Shown: positions 8,631-18,351 of the stretch, piece after piece
How the letters are laid out: the number at the start of each line of letters is the position of its first letter
Numbering within the stretch: the first letter of the stretch is position 1
NCBI GenBank assembly: GCA_029265355.1
Contig: JAJUJL010000013.1
Location: forward strand, 62,001 to 126,000
Source of the DNA: Chloroflexota bacterium
GTDB lineage: Bacteria > Chloroflexota > Anaerolineae > Anaerolineales > UBA4823
DNA: 64,000 nucleotides
Direction of reading: 5' to 3'
The notes under the pieces: model-generated
Told to the model about the DNA's origin: nothing
The model's database searches: none
What the model saw: only the letters and a program-made list of their open reading frames with translations
Position numbers and translations under genes: made by a program

Positions 8631-11600
8631 ATGCATGGTGCGCGAATGAAGGAAATGAAGACATCACGTCTGATATCTCTACTCCTGTTGTCCCTGGCAT
8701 TGCTCTTATCCATACCTCGGCTCGCCTCAGCGCAGGCAGAGCCTGCGCACGTTCTGCCAGGCCAGTTGGCTTACATTGGAGTGGATGGTAACTTGTGGGT
8801 GCTGCTGCACGATAGCAACGAGAATTTCGCGATCACTGCAGATGCAGGGACGGATCGCAGCTACCTCTCACCGCTCTGGTCTCCAGATGGACAGAAACTG
8901 GCTTACTGCCAGAAAGATCAGGCGACGCAGGCTGGATCGCTCTACCTGGTGCGAGCGGGTGAGTGGTTGCCGATCCAGGTTGCCCAGGATGTGTACTGCC
9001 GGGAGTGGCTACAGGGCAGCTTTGACTGGTCAGCGGATGGATCGAAAATCATTTTTTCCCGCCTTGGCAACCAGGGTGGCGGCCGGGGCGTTTGGATTGT
9101 GGATGTCTTAAGCGGCGTCCAGCAATTATTGGTGTCTTCCCCTGGAGATGGCCAACTGATCTTCCCCAAATACTCACCGGATGGACAGTGGCTCAGGGTT
9201 TACGAACCGCTCTATCTGGAAGGCCTGGGCGTGCTGCGCACCTGGCAAAATGGCGGGGCTGACTTACTGAACTGGCTGGAGCTTGGCAGCGATATCTTCC
9301 CAGGTTTTTCTTCCTGGTCGCCAGATGGCAGCCGGCTGGTATTCGATGAAGTGACCTCCCTCGGTTTCCCTGGCGCAGGTCTATACACGGCTGCCCCGGA
9401 CGGCAATGGATTGCAGAAGATTGTCAGCCGAAATGATGAAGCTGCTGAACGACCGCTGTGGTCGCCGCGAGGCGATCTGATCGTATTCCAACTCACAAGT
9501 CCCGTTGTTTCAGCTTACGCGGGCACACGCCTGGGGGTGATCGATCCTTCGGGGAATGGCTTCCGGGAACTGTACCGAAGCTCGCAGACATTGCAAGCCG
9601 TGACCTGGTCAGCGGATGGCGACACGCTGTTAGTGGGCGAAGGTTCTGATGGCCATGTGCAGCTCCTGGCGTTGGATATTGCCTCGGGTGCGATCCAGCC
9701 GGTGCTGACCATGGGTGGCTGGGATATTTCCTGGAGCGAGAGACCATTAATTCGCGATGTTGTGCAAGATGAAACCCCGGTTCAAGTGGCTGACTTCCCT
9801 TACCGCGATGACCTGTTGCTTTATCTGGCGCCAGACTATCGGTTGGTATTGGTCTCGACTGGGGATGGTAAAACTGCCGATCTCAGCCCCTCGATGACTG
9901 TTGCCGGATACACTGCCTCCCCGAGCCGGCAACGGATCATGACTTATGGCAGGTTGATCTCGGTTGATTTTCAAGAAGATGGCAGCCTGAAGGTGCAGCA
10001 AGGAACACTGCCTCTGCAGGCGGCGAGCCAGCAGATTCGCTGGTCGCCAGATGAAAACCAGGTGGCATACCAGGATGGCAGCGGTGCGATTTGGATTGCC
10101 CGGCTGAATGGAGATGCGTTGCAGATCAATGGGGCGTCGAGTTTGCCGGAGTGGTCGGCAGATAGCCGCTGGCTAAGCTATTGCGATGCCCAATCGAACT
10201 TGTGGCTGGTGGGCTCGGATCGCCCCGCGGAGATCATTGCCAACCATACGAGCTGCGATCAGAAGTGGTCTCAGCGCGAGAACGTCCTGGCATTCAGCGC
10301 GCTGCCCAACGATCAACAAGGCCTTCCATCCGCTTACCTGTATGATCCGAACAGCCAGACACGAGAAGAGATGTTGGCGGGGGCAAAATTCCATAGCTGG
10401 TCTCCTGATGGCCGCCTGGTAGCGTTGCGACAGGACAGCCGCCAGGCAGGAAAGTACACCATTTTCATCCTGGACCCGGTCAGCGGGCGGCAGTTGGCCC
10501 TGGGGCAGTTCGATGAGGCAAGCCTGGGAAAACTGGATTGGATTGCTGTCAGCCAGGGGTATCAGTTTGGCCCTTACCGGCTCTCGGAGGATTTGCGCGC
10601 TTCATCGAAGATTGCCGATGCTGTGTTCGACAGTGCAACGAGCGCAGACCGGCAACTGGTGGCAATCGGCGAACGAGAAATTGTCACCCTGGCATGCCTC
10701 ACCGCTGGCCAGGCGCCGCAGCAATTGTTCACCATGGGGATCACGCAGCCCAGCGACAAACACCTGCCGCCCATCAGCGCTCGAATTTCGCCCACGGGAG
10801 AATGGGCGGCGATCCTGACTTCGAACAAAGATGGTATCCTGTACCAGCTTGTAAACTGCCAGGATGGGCGGCGGATTTTACTGCCCTACGATCCGGGTGA
10901 TCCGAGCGGGGAATTCTCGCAAGATGGAGCCTGGTTTGTCCACACTGTGAAGGGTGATGTGGGCGTTGGCCAGGTGCTGGTTTACGATTTGAGCAGTGGA
11001 ATCAGCCGCACGATCACCACAGTGCAGGGATCGCCGGCATACTGGCTGGGCAAGGCGCCTGGCAAATCAGCTCCAACCAACGCCAAAGGCCGGGTGAGCG
11101 GAAGGTTGCTGGGTTCGCAAGGTGCGCCTTTACCCGGCGTGGAGCTGTATGTCGATGGGCGGTTTTCAGGCGTGACGGATGTATCCGGGCGCTATTTGAT
11201 CACCGGTTTGGAGGAGGGCAGTCACAAGATCGAACCTCGTCTGCCAGATTGGAGCTTCGAACCAACCGTCAAAACCGTGCGCATTCCTCCCGATGCGACA
11301 GATGTCAATTTCGAGGGCATAGCGCCCAGTGTAGTGCAATCGAGCACCCGGCAAAGTGAAGTCGCTTTGCCTGAGCTGAGCGCTGCCCAGACTCCGTACA
11401 GCGCTCCAATCGTGCAAGAGAAAGGATTGCCAGAAGCCCCCCCGTGGTTAATGGCGTGGTGGGAAAAACTCCGCTCCTGGGTCGAGCTGGCGAAGGAATA
11501 CTGGCCAGGGATTGCTAGTGGGATCCGAGATCTGCCGCTCGAGGTGAGCCTTGGGATCAGCGTGCTGGCGCTGTTGGCGCTGGTGCTGCTGACGCGCAGG

Positions 11601-11990
11601 CGGCGGGTGATCGTGCTTTCAAGGGCAAAAATTCAACCGCCCGCTGTAACCAACGCCGCAATCGAGGACACTCAGCCAACGAAAGTGCACCAGCCAGCTC
11701 CGATGGCAGCCATGGCGTCAGAGCAGAACCCGCCCACATCACCGGGTTCCACGGCTGAGCAGTTGCTGAACAATGGAGCAGAGCGGGTAAAGCAAGGCGA
11801 CCTGGAGGGCGGCATCGCCAGCTTGCGCCAATTGTTGGAGATCGAACCAGAGAATCACCGCGCCTGGATGTGGTTGGGTTGGGCCGCGGTGCGCCAGGGG
11901 GATCGCAGAGCGGCAGAAAGGTTCTTCCGCCAGGCGGAGCGCTTGGGACATCCCAAAGCCCATGAAGCGCTGGAGTGGTTGCGCAAATGA
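8631..11990 (+). CDS. secreted/membrane TolB-like beta-propeller protein with Pep-regulatory domain, TM and TPR
   Basis: 1119 residues from the ATG at 8631, which has GGAG five bases upstream; the in-frame TTG-type start at 8607 lacks this. A signal peptide (SLLLLSLALLLSIPRLASA) is followed by many TolB/WD40-like blades with the WSPDG(Q/R)xLA signature. A carboxypeptidase-regulatory-like beta-sandwich follows (GRVSGRLLGSQGAPLPGVEL...VSGRYLITGL), then a membrane segment (GISVLALLALVLLT followed by RRRR). The cytosolic C-terminus has about two TPR units (IASLRQLLEIEPENHRAWMW). So the propeller faces out and the TPR faces in. The role is unknown; an envelope sensor or assembly platform is plausible. 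Confidence 0.85.
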   Translation: MHGARMKEMKTSRLISLLLLSLALLLSIPRLASAQAEPAHVLPGQLAYIGVDGNLWVLLHDSNENFAITADAGTDRSYLSPLWSPDGQKLAYCQKDQATQAGSLYLVRAGEWLPIQVAQDVYCREWLQGSFDWSADGSKIIFSRLGNQGGGRGVWIVDVLSGVQQLLVSSPGDGQLIFPKYSPDGQWLRVYEPLYLEGLGVLRTWQNGGADLLNWLELGSDIFPGFSSWSPDGSRLVFDEVTSLGFPGAGLYTAAPDGNGLQKIVSRNDEAAERPLWSPRGDLIVFQLTSPVVSAYAGTRLGVIDPSGNGFRELYRSSQTLQAVTWSADGDTLLVGEGSDGHVQLLALDIASGAIQPVLTMGGWDISWSERPLIRDVVQDETPVQVADFPYRDDLLLYLAPDYRLVLVSTGDGKTADLSPSMTVAGYTASPSRQRIMTYGRLISVDFQEDGSLKVQQGTLPLQAASQQIRWSPDENQVAYQDGSGAIWIARLNGDALQINGASSLPEWSADSRWLSYCDAQSNLWLVGSDRPAEIIANHTSCDQKWSQRENVLAFSALPNDQQGLPSAYLYDPNSQTREEMLAGAKFHSWSPDGRLVALRQDSRQAGKYTIFILDPVSGRQLALGQFDEASLGKLDWIAVSQGYQFGPYRLSEDLRASSKIADAVFDSATSADRQLVAIGEREIVTLACLTAGQAPQQLFTMGITQPSDKHLPPISARISPTGEWAAILTSNKDGILYQLVNCQDGRRILLPYDPGDPSGEFSQDGAWFVHTVKGDVGVGQVLVYDLSSGISRTITTVQGSPAYWLGKAPGKSAPTNAKGRVSGRLLGSQGAPLPGVELYVDGRFSGVTDVSGRYLITGLEEGSHKIEPRLPDWSFEPTVKTVRIPPDATDVNFEGIAPSVVQSSTRQSEVALPELSAAQTPYSAPIVQEKGLPEAPPWLMAWWEKLRSWVELAKEYWPGIASGIRDLPLEVSLGISVLALLALVLLTRRRRVIVLSRAKIQPPAVTNAAIEDTQPTKVHQPAPMAAMASEQNPPTSPGSTAEQLLNNGAERVKQGDLEGGIASLRQLLEIEPENHRAWMWLGWAAVRQGDRRAAERFFRQAERLGHPKAHEALEWLRK

Positions 11991-12028
11991 GCTTTCTTGC
12001 GCCTGGGGAGTGATCGTCGGCGAAGGGC

Positions 12029-13333
12029 TTATCCGGACCGTTGCTGAATACGCATGCGCACACCGGGTCGCGGCTCGAGCGTGGCGCCCATGTGTGGGTG
12101 AACACGCTTCTCGAGTAGCCGCAGATCAAACTGTTGTAAGATGCGAGCCAGGATGAGCCGGCTTTCAAGTTGTCCGAAGGCAGCTCCGATGCAGTTTCTT
12201 GGCCCACCTCCAAACGCCAACCAGTTGTATGGCGCGGGATGAGTACCCAGGTGGCGTTCGGGGATAAACAGTTCGGGCTGGGACCAGTGCGCTGGGTGGC
12301 GTTGCGTGAGGTAGATCGAATAGATCACCCTTTCGCCGGCAGGGATGAGGTAACCATCATACTCCAGGTCAACTGCCGCCAGACGCGAACCGAGGTGGAT
12401 GGGGGGATAGAGACGCAGCGATTCTTCCAGTACAGCTTGTAAAAAAGGCATCTCCCCCATGCAATTCGCCACTGCGTTGGGGTCTCCACCAGCGACGGTG
12501 TCGATTTCCATGCGTACGCGCTGGTAGGCATCCGGATGTGCGCCCAAGAGATACAACGACCATGAGAGCAAGGCAGTGCTGGTATCGTGACCGGCAATCA
12601 ACATGGTCAGGAGCTGATCGCGGATCAAATTGTCATCCAGGCCTGCCAGTATCAGCGTGCTCAGCAGATCGCTTTTGTTCTCGATGGTCTCCAATTCCTG
12701 GCGGCGCAGGTGGATCATGCGGTAAAGGTATTGATCCAGGCGTTGGATAGCGCGGCGGTAAGAGGGGCGCGGCGCGCTGCGCCAGATCATCCAGACGCCT
12801 GGGGAGATAAATGCGATCACCCCCAGAATGGAATCCCACAATTTTGACATTTCAGAAGAGATGTCGGATTGGAAGAGCGAGCGGGTGAGCACCAACAGCG
12901 CGATCTTGCGCATTTCAATCAGCATGTCTGGCGCGCGATCGGGTTTCCAGGTGCGAGTAACCTGGTCGGTGGATTCGATGATAATTTTCGTATAGCCGTC
13001 CAGCATGTGGCGGTGGAGGGAAGGCGCCATCAAGCGGCGCAGGTAATCGTGCGACTCGCCATCCTCAACCAGGACTCCGTGGCGGAGAAGTTGTGTCACC
13101 GGGTCGTCTTCATTGCGCCAACGGAAGTCATGGCGCCCCTGGACGAGCACAAAACGGGCGGCTTCAGGTCCTGCCATGACGATGGGTGTAAAGCCAGGCA
13201 GTTGGATGCGGAAGACATCGCCCAATTCTCGGTGAAAGACCTGCATGGCGGCCAGGGGGTGGCCTTCTTTGACCAGGGCGCGCAATGCGCGCAATCCTGT
13301 CTCAGGGGAGGGGGTGGGAACCGGGCGGCTCAT
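12029..13333 (-). CDS. cytochrome P450
   Basis: 434 residues, full length for a soluble bacterial P450. The I-helix oxygen-binding motif AGHDTST is at 247-253, ExxR at 304-307, the PERF-like region at FIPERH, and the heme loop FGGGPRNCIG at 374-383 with Cys381 as heme ligand. It is the last gene of the carotenoid operon, 34 bp after the second desaturase gene. Carotenoid-cluster P450s such as Thermus CYP175 hydroxylate the beta-ring, so ring hydroxylation is the likely reaction. A redox partner is not encoded nearby. Confidence 0.92.
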   Translation of the reverse strand: MSRPVPTPSPETGLRALRALVKEGHPLAAMQVFHRELGDVFRIQLPGFTPIVMAGPEAARFVLVQGRHDFRWRNEDDPVTQLLRHGVLVEDGESHDYLRRLMAPSLHRHMLDGYTKIIIESTDQVTRTWKPDRAPDMLIEMRKIALLVLTRSLFQSDISSEMSKLWDSILGVIAFISPGVWMIWRSAPRPSYRRAIQRLDQYLYRMIHLRRQELETIENKSDLLSTLILAGLDDNLIRDQLLTMLIAGHDTSTALLSWSLYLLGAHPDAYQRVRMEIDTVAGGDPNAVANCMGEMPFLQAVLEESLRLYPPIHLGSRLAAVDLEYDGYLIPAGERVIYSIYLTQRHPAHWSQPELFIPERHLGTHPAPYNWLAFGGGPRNCIGAAFGQLESRLILARILQQFDLRLLEKRVHPHMGATLEPRPGVRMRIQQRSG

Positions 13334-13367
13334 CTGCCGAAGTATATCACGCCATGAATCGAGAGAC

Positions 13368-14861
13368 CTAAATCAGACCTCTGGCAAGGTCCTGGAGCAA
13401 CATTTGGCTGGCAACTTTTCCAGAGAGGGTGACCATTGGAACGCCGCCTCCGGGGTGGGTGGTGCCACCTGTAAAGTATAAGCCTCTGACCAGTTGTGAG
13501 CGATTGTGAATGCGCCGAAAGGCTGCCCAGCGGTTATTGGACGATAATCCGTAGAGTGCGCCGCGATACGCTCCCGTTGCACGCTCCAGATCGATCGGTG
13601 TGATCATCCGCTCCACCAGGATGTCGTTACGCAGATCATGCCCAAAACTGGCCAGCTTATCCAATACCAGGTCTCGATAGGAATGAGCCTTTGTATGCCA
13701 GTTCCAGTTGTTTCCCAATGGCGGGGCATTGACTAAAATGAACCAGTTTTCCATGCCAACTGGCGCATCCGAGGGCGTCGAGCGAGAGGTGATGGCGGCA
13801 TAGATCGTTGGATCATCGGGCATGACGCCCAAACGGAATATCTGGTCGAATTCCTGCGCATAGTCTGACGAGAAGAAGATATTGTGATGAGCCAGGGTGG
13901 AGTGAACGCCGCGCACGCCGAGCAGAAGGATGAATCCCGAACAGGAGGGCTCGCCAGAGAGCAACTTTCGCAGCGCATCGGTTATCGTGGGGTGCGAGGG
14001 GAGCAATTTCTGATAAACCGTGGCGACATCCACGTTGGCCACAACCGCGTTTGCGGGAACCCGCTTTCCATCCTGCAGGGTGATCCCGCTGGCTTGTTGA
14101 TGGTGCAGATTGATTTGTTCGACAGGCGTGGCAAAGTAAAACTCCACGCCCATTTCTACCGCAAGCGTCATCAGCGCCTGTGCAAGGGAATACATGCCGG
14201 ACGAGGGATACCAGATTCCCTCATTCAACTCCACATGAGCGATCACGTTCAGCGTAGCAGGCGCCAGATATGGACTGGCCCCGACATAGGTGGCGAAGCG
14301 GCCCAGTAGCTGCAGCAAGTGTGGAGAGCGCACGTAGCTGCGCTGCGCCTGATGCATGGTGCGAATTCCATCAACCTTCACCGCATCCCAGGGCTTGACC
14401 TTGAAGAAACTGCGCAACGTGGGAGGAGAATCATAGATAAATACCGGACCAACGATGCGGTGCAAGTTTCGGGCGTATTCCAAGAAGCGATCATAGCCGG
14501 CTGCATCGGCGGGCTCGATCTGGTTGATCTGCTCTCGCATGCGATCAAGATCGCGGGTGACATCCAGTTGCGTTCCGTCGGGGTAAAAATAACGCGTCAG
14601 CGGCTCAATGGGCTGCAATGCGACATACTCATCCAGGCGCCGCCCAACGGAAGCGAACAGTTCATCCAACACATGGCGCATGGTGAGGACGGAAGGACCT
14701 GTATCCCAGCGAAACCCTTGTTCGACAATTTGATACATCTTTCCGCCCGGCGAGGGGTTTTGCTCGAAAACCTGCACCTTGAAGCCAGCCGCAGCGAGGC
14801 GTATGGCTGCGCTGAGGCCGCCGATGCCAGCGCCAATGACAATCACCGATTTGCTCATCAA
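13368..14861 (-). CDS. CrtI-type carotenoid desaturase/oxidoreductase (second copy)
   Basis: 497 residues. The N-terminal FAD-binding motif VIVIGAGIGGLSAAIRLA is followed by the CrtI-family signature FEQNPSPGGK. The C-terminal FAD contact is GLYFTGGTTHPGGGVPM. It is a divergent paralogue of the desaturase at 19266-20750. Its place after cruF and the glycosyltransferase suggests a later step, for example 3',4'-desaturation of a 1'-hydroxycarotenoid (CrtD-like) rather than phytoene desaturation. CrtP/CrtO-type end-group oxidation is the alternative. Its start overlaps the stop of the glycosyltransferase gene by 4 bases. Confidence 0.87.
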   Translation of the reverse strand: MMSKSVIVIGAGIGGLSAAIRLAAAGFKVQVFEQNPSPGGKMYQIVEQGFRWDTGPSVLTMRHVLDELFASVGRRLDEYVALQPIEPLTRYFYPDGTQLDVTRDLDRMREQINQIEPADAAGYDRFLEYARNLHRIVGPVFIYDSPPTLRSFFKVKPWDAVKVDGIRTMHQAQRSYVRSPHLLQLLGRFATYVGASPYLAPATLNVIAHVELNEGIWYPSSGMYSLAQALMTLAVEMGVEFYFATPVEQINLHHQQASGITLQDGKRVPANAVVANVDVATVYQKLLPSHPTITDALRKLLSGEPSCSGFILLLGVRGVHSTLAHHNIFFSSDYAQEFDQIFRLGVMPDDPTIYAAITSRSTPSDAPVGMENWFILVNAPPLGNNWNWHTKAHSYRDLVLDKLASFGHDLRNDILVERMITPIDLERATGAYRGALYGLSSNNRWAAFRRIHNRSQLVRGLYFTGGTTHPGGGVPMVTLSGKVASQMLLQDLARGLI

Positions 14862-16084
14862 CTCGCTGAGTCCTTCCCCGCCCGGGTATGGTCAGGGCGC
14901 CTGCTGGCAGGGGAATTCAATAAAGCGCGGCCTTTCCATTGAGGCCCGCCGTCTCGAAAATGCCACAGCAAGGATTGCCCTGAGATGATTGTCATCAAAA
15001 TCACCGAAAGCGGCATCCACAGGGCGTCTAACGTTCGGAGATGGGCTGTTTTTGCGGTAATCGCCCGGCTGGCGAGGCCAAGCAGGATCATCACCAGGGG
15101 GAAGACCGGCCAAAGGCTGGGCTGTGGCGTCAGCCAGCCGAGCAAGAGCCACAGCCAGGGAAAGAGGAATAAAGACCAGTGGAACAGCGCCGAGAGCACA
15201 AGAAAGGCGGGGCTGGAGGCATGCCCGGCCAGGATATTTTTAGCAAAGCCGTTGCGCACGGAAGCCCAGTCTTTGTACATTCTACCCGTGATGAAGCTGC
15301 CGCCGAGCGCCATGACCAATTTGCGATGATGACGCTTTACCAAGCGCGCCAGGGCTACATCTTCGACAACTTGATTGGATACTGCTGCGTGACCGCCAAT
15401 TTGCTGATAAGCCTCTCGGGTGAATGCCAGGCACTGCCCGTTGGCGGCGGCAAAAATTGGAAACGGCAGCCAGCGGACGAGGATCTCGGGCAGGTAGCCA
15501 AGCAAAACAAACATCATCATTGGCACAACCAGCCTCTCACTGAAGCTGGCGGTGATTTGCGTGGGCCAGATGGTGATGGCGTCAGCGTGGAATTTTTCAG
15601 AAGCAGCCATGATAGCGGAAAGCGCCTGCGGATGCCAGTGGATATCGGCATCGGTGAAAACCAGCACCTGCCCGCGAGCAAGCTCGGCGAGCTGGTGACA
15701 GGCCCAATTTTTTCCCAGCCAGCCATCGGGTAAAGGTTTGCCATGCACCACTGTGAAGCGGGTATCGCCATTGGCAATGGTCTGCGCCAATTGGAAGGTG
15801 TTATCTTCGGAGTTATCATCCAACACGATCACTTCATAATTCGCGTAATCCTGGGAAAGCCAGGAAACAAGGTTCTTTTGCAGGTTGTCGGCTTCATTCC
15901 GCGCCGGAATGAGAATAGAGACGGTCGAAACTCTTTGCGCCTGGCCGGCCTTCAGGCGTGGGAAGGTGACCGCATTGAGCAGGCTGAGGAGGAGAATGAA
16001 AACCAACCCAATGATCATGATCCACGAAATAAGGGCCAAAGGGTTCTGCCAAAACGGTCGAAGCGAGTCGAGAAATGCATTCAT
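14858..16084 (-). CDS. family 2 glycosyltransferase, CruG/CrtQ-like
   Basis: 408 residues. An N-terminal membrane helix (about 17-38) precedes a GT-A domain with SILIPARNEADN, EVIVLDDNSEDNT, the metal-binding FTDADIH and a GGHAAVSNQVVEDVAL region. Three or four C-terminal membrane helices follow. The architecture matches membrane glycosyltransferases that glycosylate carotenoids (CruG, CrtQ) and the hopanoid-associated HpnB type. Position between plsY-like and desaturase genes and two genes after cruF favours glycosylation of the tertiary hydroxyl made by CruF. It overlaps both neighbours by 4 bases. Confidence 0.85.
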   Translation of the reverse strand: MNAFLDSLRPFWQNPLALISWIMIIGLVFILLLSLLNAVTFPRLKAGQAQRVSTVSILIPARNEADNLQKNLVSWLSQDYANYEVIVLDDNSEDNTFQLAQTIANGDTRFTVVHGKPLPDGWLGKNWACHQLAELARGQVLVFTDADIHWHPQALSAIMAASEKFHADAITIWPTQITASFSERLVVPMMMFVLLGYLPEILVRWLPFPIFAAANGQCLAFTREAYQQIGGHAAVSNQVVEDVALARLVKRHHRKLVMALGGSFITGRMYKDWASVRNGFAKNILAGHASSPAFLVLSALFHWSLFLFPWLWLLLGWLTPQPSLWPVFPLVMILLGLASRAITAKTAHLRTLDALWMPLSVILMTIISGQSLLWHFRDGGPQWKGRALLNSPASRRPDHTRAGKDSAS

Positions 16085-16689
16085 GCCCGGTGGTCACTGC
16101 GTTTGATTATCCGACGCAATCGCGGCGCTGAAGAGAGATCCTGTCGGTGCTTGAAGGCGAGGATGATCAGATTTCCCAGCCAGATGAGTGCAAATACCGG
16201 CTGCCCGGGGGCATAATACGGTATGATGAAGCCTCCAAACAGGGTAAATGCCAGTATCAAAGCCCAGGCGCTGTGGTTGAGCACTGTGAACGACAAACCC
16301 AACAATAAGCCCAGCGTGGTCGGACCGGCGCCAAGGGTGAGGGCGGTCCAGACACCGAAGGTGACTGCGACAGCCTTGCCGCCGCGACCGAGCAAGAAAG
16401 GTGAGAAGGCATGCCCCAATATGGGGGCCAGTGCGATGGGCGCCAGACTCCAACCACTATCGTGACGGAGTAAGTAGACGATGCTCACCGGAATGGCTCC
16501 CTTAAGGTAATCCAGCAGGAAGGCAGGAATCGCCCAGCGCAATCCCACGGCGCGCAGTACATTGGTCGATCCAGGGTTTCGGTCGCCGAAATTGCGGATA
16601 TCAACCCGTCCAGCAAGGTAACCGGCGATGACCGAGAAAGGCAGCGCGCCGCTGAAAAAACCAATCAATGCCCAGAGGATTGTTTCCAT
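16081..16689 (-). CDS. plsY: glycerol-3-phosphate acyltransferase family protein PlsY
   Basis: 202 residues from the ATG at 16689. A longer frame to 16941 would be antisense-like filler inside cruF. Five or six membrane segments are present. The three PlsY signatures are visible: GDRNPGSTNVLR, LDYLKGAIPV and GHAFSPFLLGRGGKAVA. PlsY normally moves an acyl group from acyl-phosphate to glycerol-3-phosphate. The gene overlaps cruF by 25 bp and the glycosyltransferase by 4 bp, deep in the carotenoid operon. That raises the possibility of a dedicated role in acylating the carotenoid glycoside, but the motifs are those of an ordinary PlsY. Confidence 0.9.
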   Translation of the reverse strand: METILWALIGFFSGALPFSVIAGYLAGRVDIRNFGDRNPGSTNVLRAVGLRWAIPAFLLDYLKGAIPVSIVYLLRHDSGWSLAPIALAPILGHAFSPFLLGRGGKAVAVTFGVWTALTLGAGPTTLGLLLGLSFTVLNHSAWALILAFTLFGGFIIPYYAPGQPVFALIWLGNLIILAFKHRQDLSSAPRLRRIIKRSDHRA

Positions 16690-17516
16690 AAAGTCCGCCA
16701 GGCAAGGGCGGTGAAGAAGCCCATGCACAGGAACCCAACCAAAGCTGGGCCAGGCTGTCCCCAAAACAAACCCAGCGCGATGGCCTGGAAAATCCAGGTG
16801 AGGGAGTAAATCACCAACAGCGGCCTGTGCGGAAGCTCGCCGGGCTGTAACACCCTGGTGATCACAGCCGATACCAACCACCAACCCGCAAAATTCGTCA
16901 GTGGGATGCCAAAGTACCACCCGGCTTGGTCCCAGATCCATAGGCCGCGCTGAACCATTTGCGGGTCAAGGTATAAATCCCAAGAGGTAAAAACCAGGCC
17001 AGCCATGCCCGAAAACACCCACGGGTATGCCTCGGGTAGCTTCTGCTTCCAGGGGGAGAGTATGATCTGTGAGACTCCCCAGGCCGGGACCAGCATCATC
17101 AACCAGGCGAGCGGGATGAGAAGCGGCACATTTAAGAGCTGAGGTTGGAGTAGCGCGGTATAGTGATACCTGCCAAAGGGCATACCCGTGGTAGATCCAA
17201 TCCATTCGACCAGCCAGGTCAGCAACAGCAGGGCAGCAACCAAACGCGCCATGCCTTTCACAGGCCAACGGTGAGAAAGCGCCAGGAGGGTAGCCATGGA
17301 CTGGCTCAACACTCCCAGGGTGGAGAGCAGCGAAAAGGTGTGCTCGCCCGCCAGCCACAGGCTGATGGGTGTGGCGATCAAAACAACCAGCCAGATCAGG
17401 AGCGAGATTAACCAGCCTGAGGACCGGCGCGCTTGGTAGTCATCGCCAACCAATACCCGGCTCAGGTGGTGGATTGATTCTGGTTGGAATACTTTGAGCG
17501 GTAGAGAGCGATCCAT
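16665..17516 (-). CDS. cruF: carotenoid 1',2'-hydratase CruF
   Basis: 283 residues, almost entirely membrane helices (about seven). The DUF422/CruF signature EWIGSTTGMPFGRYHY is clear, with further conserved helices (PLAWLMM, GLVFTSWDLYLDPQMV). CruF hydrates the psi-end of lycopene or gamma-carotene to a 1'-hydroxyl, which can then be glycosylated. The start overlaps the end of the cyclase gene by 55 bp; no later Met gives a complete protein. Neighbouring glycosyltransferase and cyclase genes support a monocyclic hydroxycarotenoid pathway. Confidence 0.9.
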   Translation of the reverse strand: MDRSLPLKVFQPESIHHLSRVLVGDDYQARRSSGWLISLLIWLVVLIATPISLWLAGEHTFSLLSTLGVLSQSMATLLALSHRWPVKGMARLVAALLLLTWLVEWIGSTTGMPFGRYHYTALLQPQLLNVPLLIPLAWLMMLVPAWGVSQIILSPWKQKLPEAYPWVFSGMAGLVFTSWDLYLDPQMVQRGLWIWDQAGWYFGIPLTNFAGWWLVSAVITRVLQPGELPHRPLLVIYSLTWIFQAIALGLFWGQPGPALVGFLCMGFFTALAWRTLWKQSSGH

Positions 17517-18274
17517 GATTGAAATCTCGAATAGCTATCAGGTGAAAGCATGAGCGTCATGCCCAGGCTAATGATCAGGTTGGTCATGAAGAAGAAAATC
17601 ATTTCTTCCACAGGCAGCACACCCAGTTTGATACCTGTGGTCTGAGCAGGATCGATCACCCAGGTTCCGCTTTGAATAGCCAGGTAATCCACGATCCACA
17701 AATACAGCGTGGTTGGAATGACCGTCCACAGGACGCGGCGAATATTGGCAAATAGGATGTCCGCGCCGAAAGCAGTTTGTACGATCACCGGAACGAGCGC
17801 CCAGGAGAGGATCAGGGTTAAGTAGGCGCCTGGCTTCCAGCCAGCTAACAGCAAGATGGTGGAGAGAAGCCAGGGAATGCCTATCAACAGGCTGCTGCGG
17901 ATCCGCATTGAAACGCTTTCCCGGACCGCGCCGATTTCTGTAACGATGTTGCGCATCACGAACAGCGCCCATAAACCGGTCATGAGAGTCTGGACGATGA
18001 AGAAGGTGTATTCTTCAATGGGGACATAACCCAGAGTGAGACCTGTTACCAGGTCAGGGTCGTACCACCAGACTTGGGTCGCGACCAGATAATTATCCCA
18101 AGGTGTGGTATAAACCAACGCCAGCGCTACATGGATCAGTATGATTTTATAGGGTTTCCAATCCACTGGCGCCCGCCGATCTCGGAACCGCCGCCAAACG
18201 TCCCGGGGCACCAGGATTAACAAGGCCATCAATGGCGGTAGAATGAAAGTTGCCAAAACTCCAAAATAAGTCAT
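17462..18274 (-). CDS. fused CrtYc-CrtYd type lycopene cyclase
   Basis: 270 residues from the ATG at 18274, which has AGGGA just upstream; the frame opens at a TTG at 18295 with no ribosome site. Six or seven membrane helices form two homologous halves. Each half contains the family motif: VPIEEYTFFIVQT and LPVEEMIFFFMTN, with PWDNYLV and DYLAIQSGTW upstream of them. This is the heterodimeric-type lycopene beta-cyclase (CrtYc and CrtYd) as one chain, as in archaea, Myxococcus and some Bacteroidota. It cyclises one or both psi-ends; with CruF next to it, a one-sided product (gamma-carotene) is likely. Confidence 0.9.
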   Translation of the reverse strand: MTYFGVLATFILPPLMALLILVPRDVWRRFRDRRAPVDWKPYKIILIHVALALVYTTPWDNYLVATQVWWYDPDLVTGLTLGYVPIEEYTFFIVQTLMTGLWALFVMRNIVTEIGAVRESVSMRIRSSLLIGIPWLLSTILLLAGWKPGAYLTLILSWALVPVIVQTAFGADILFANIRRVLWTVIPTTLYLWIVDYLAIQSGTWVIDPAQTTGIKLGVLPVEEMIFFFMTNLIISLGMTLMLSPDSYSRFQSWIALYRSKYSNQNQSTT

Positions 18275-18351
18275 CTTTTCCCTGACCAATAACAAAGGCT
18301 AGGCGTTCAGCGCCGCGTTAGGGGACGAATTCTGCCAACATGACCGGAGGA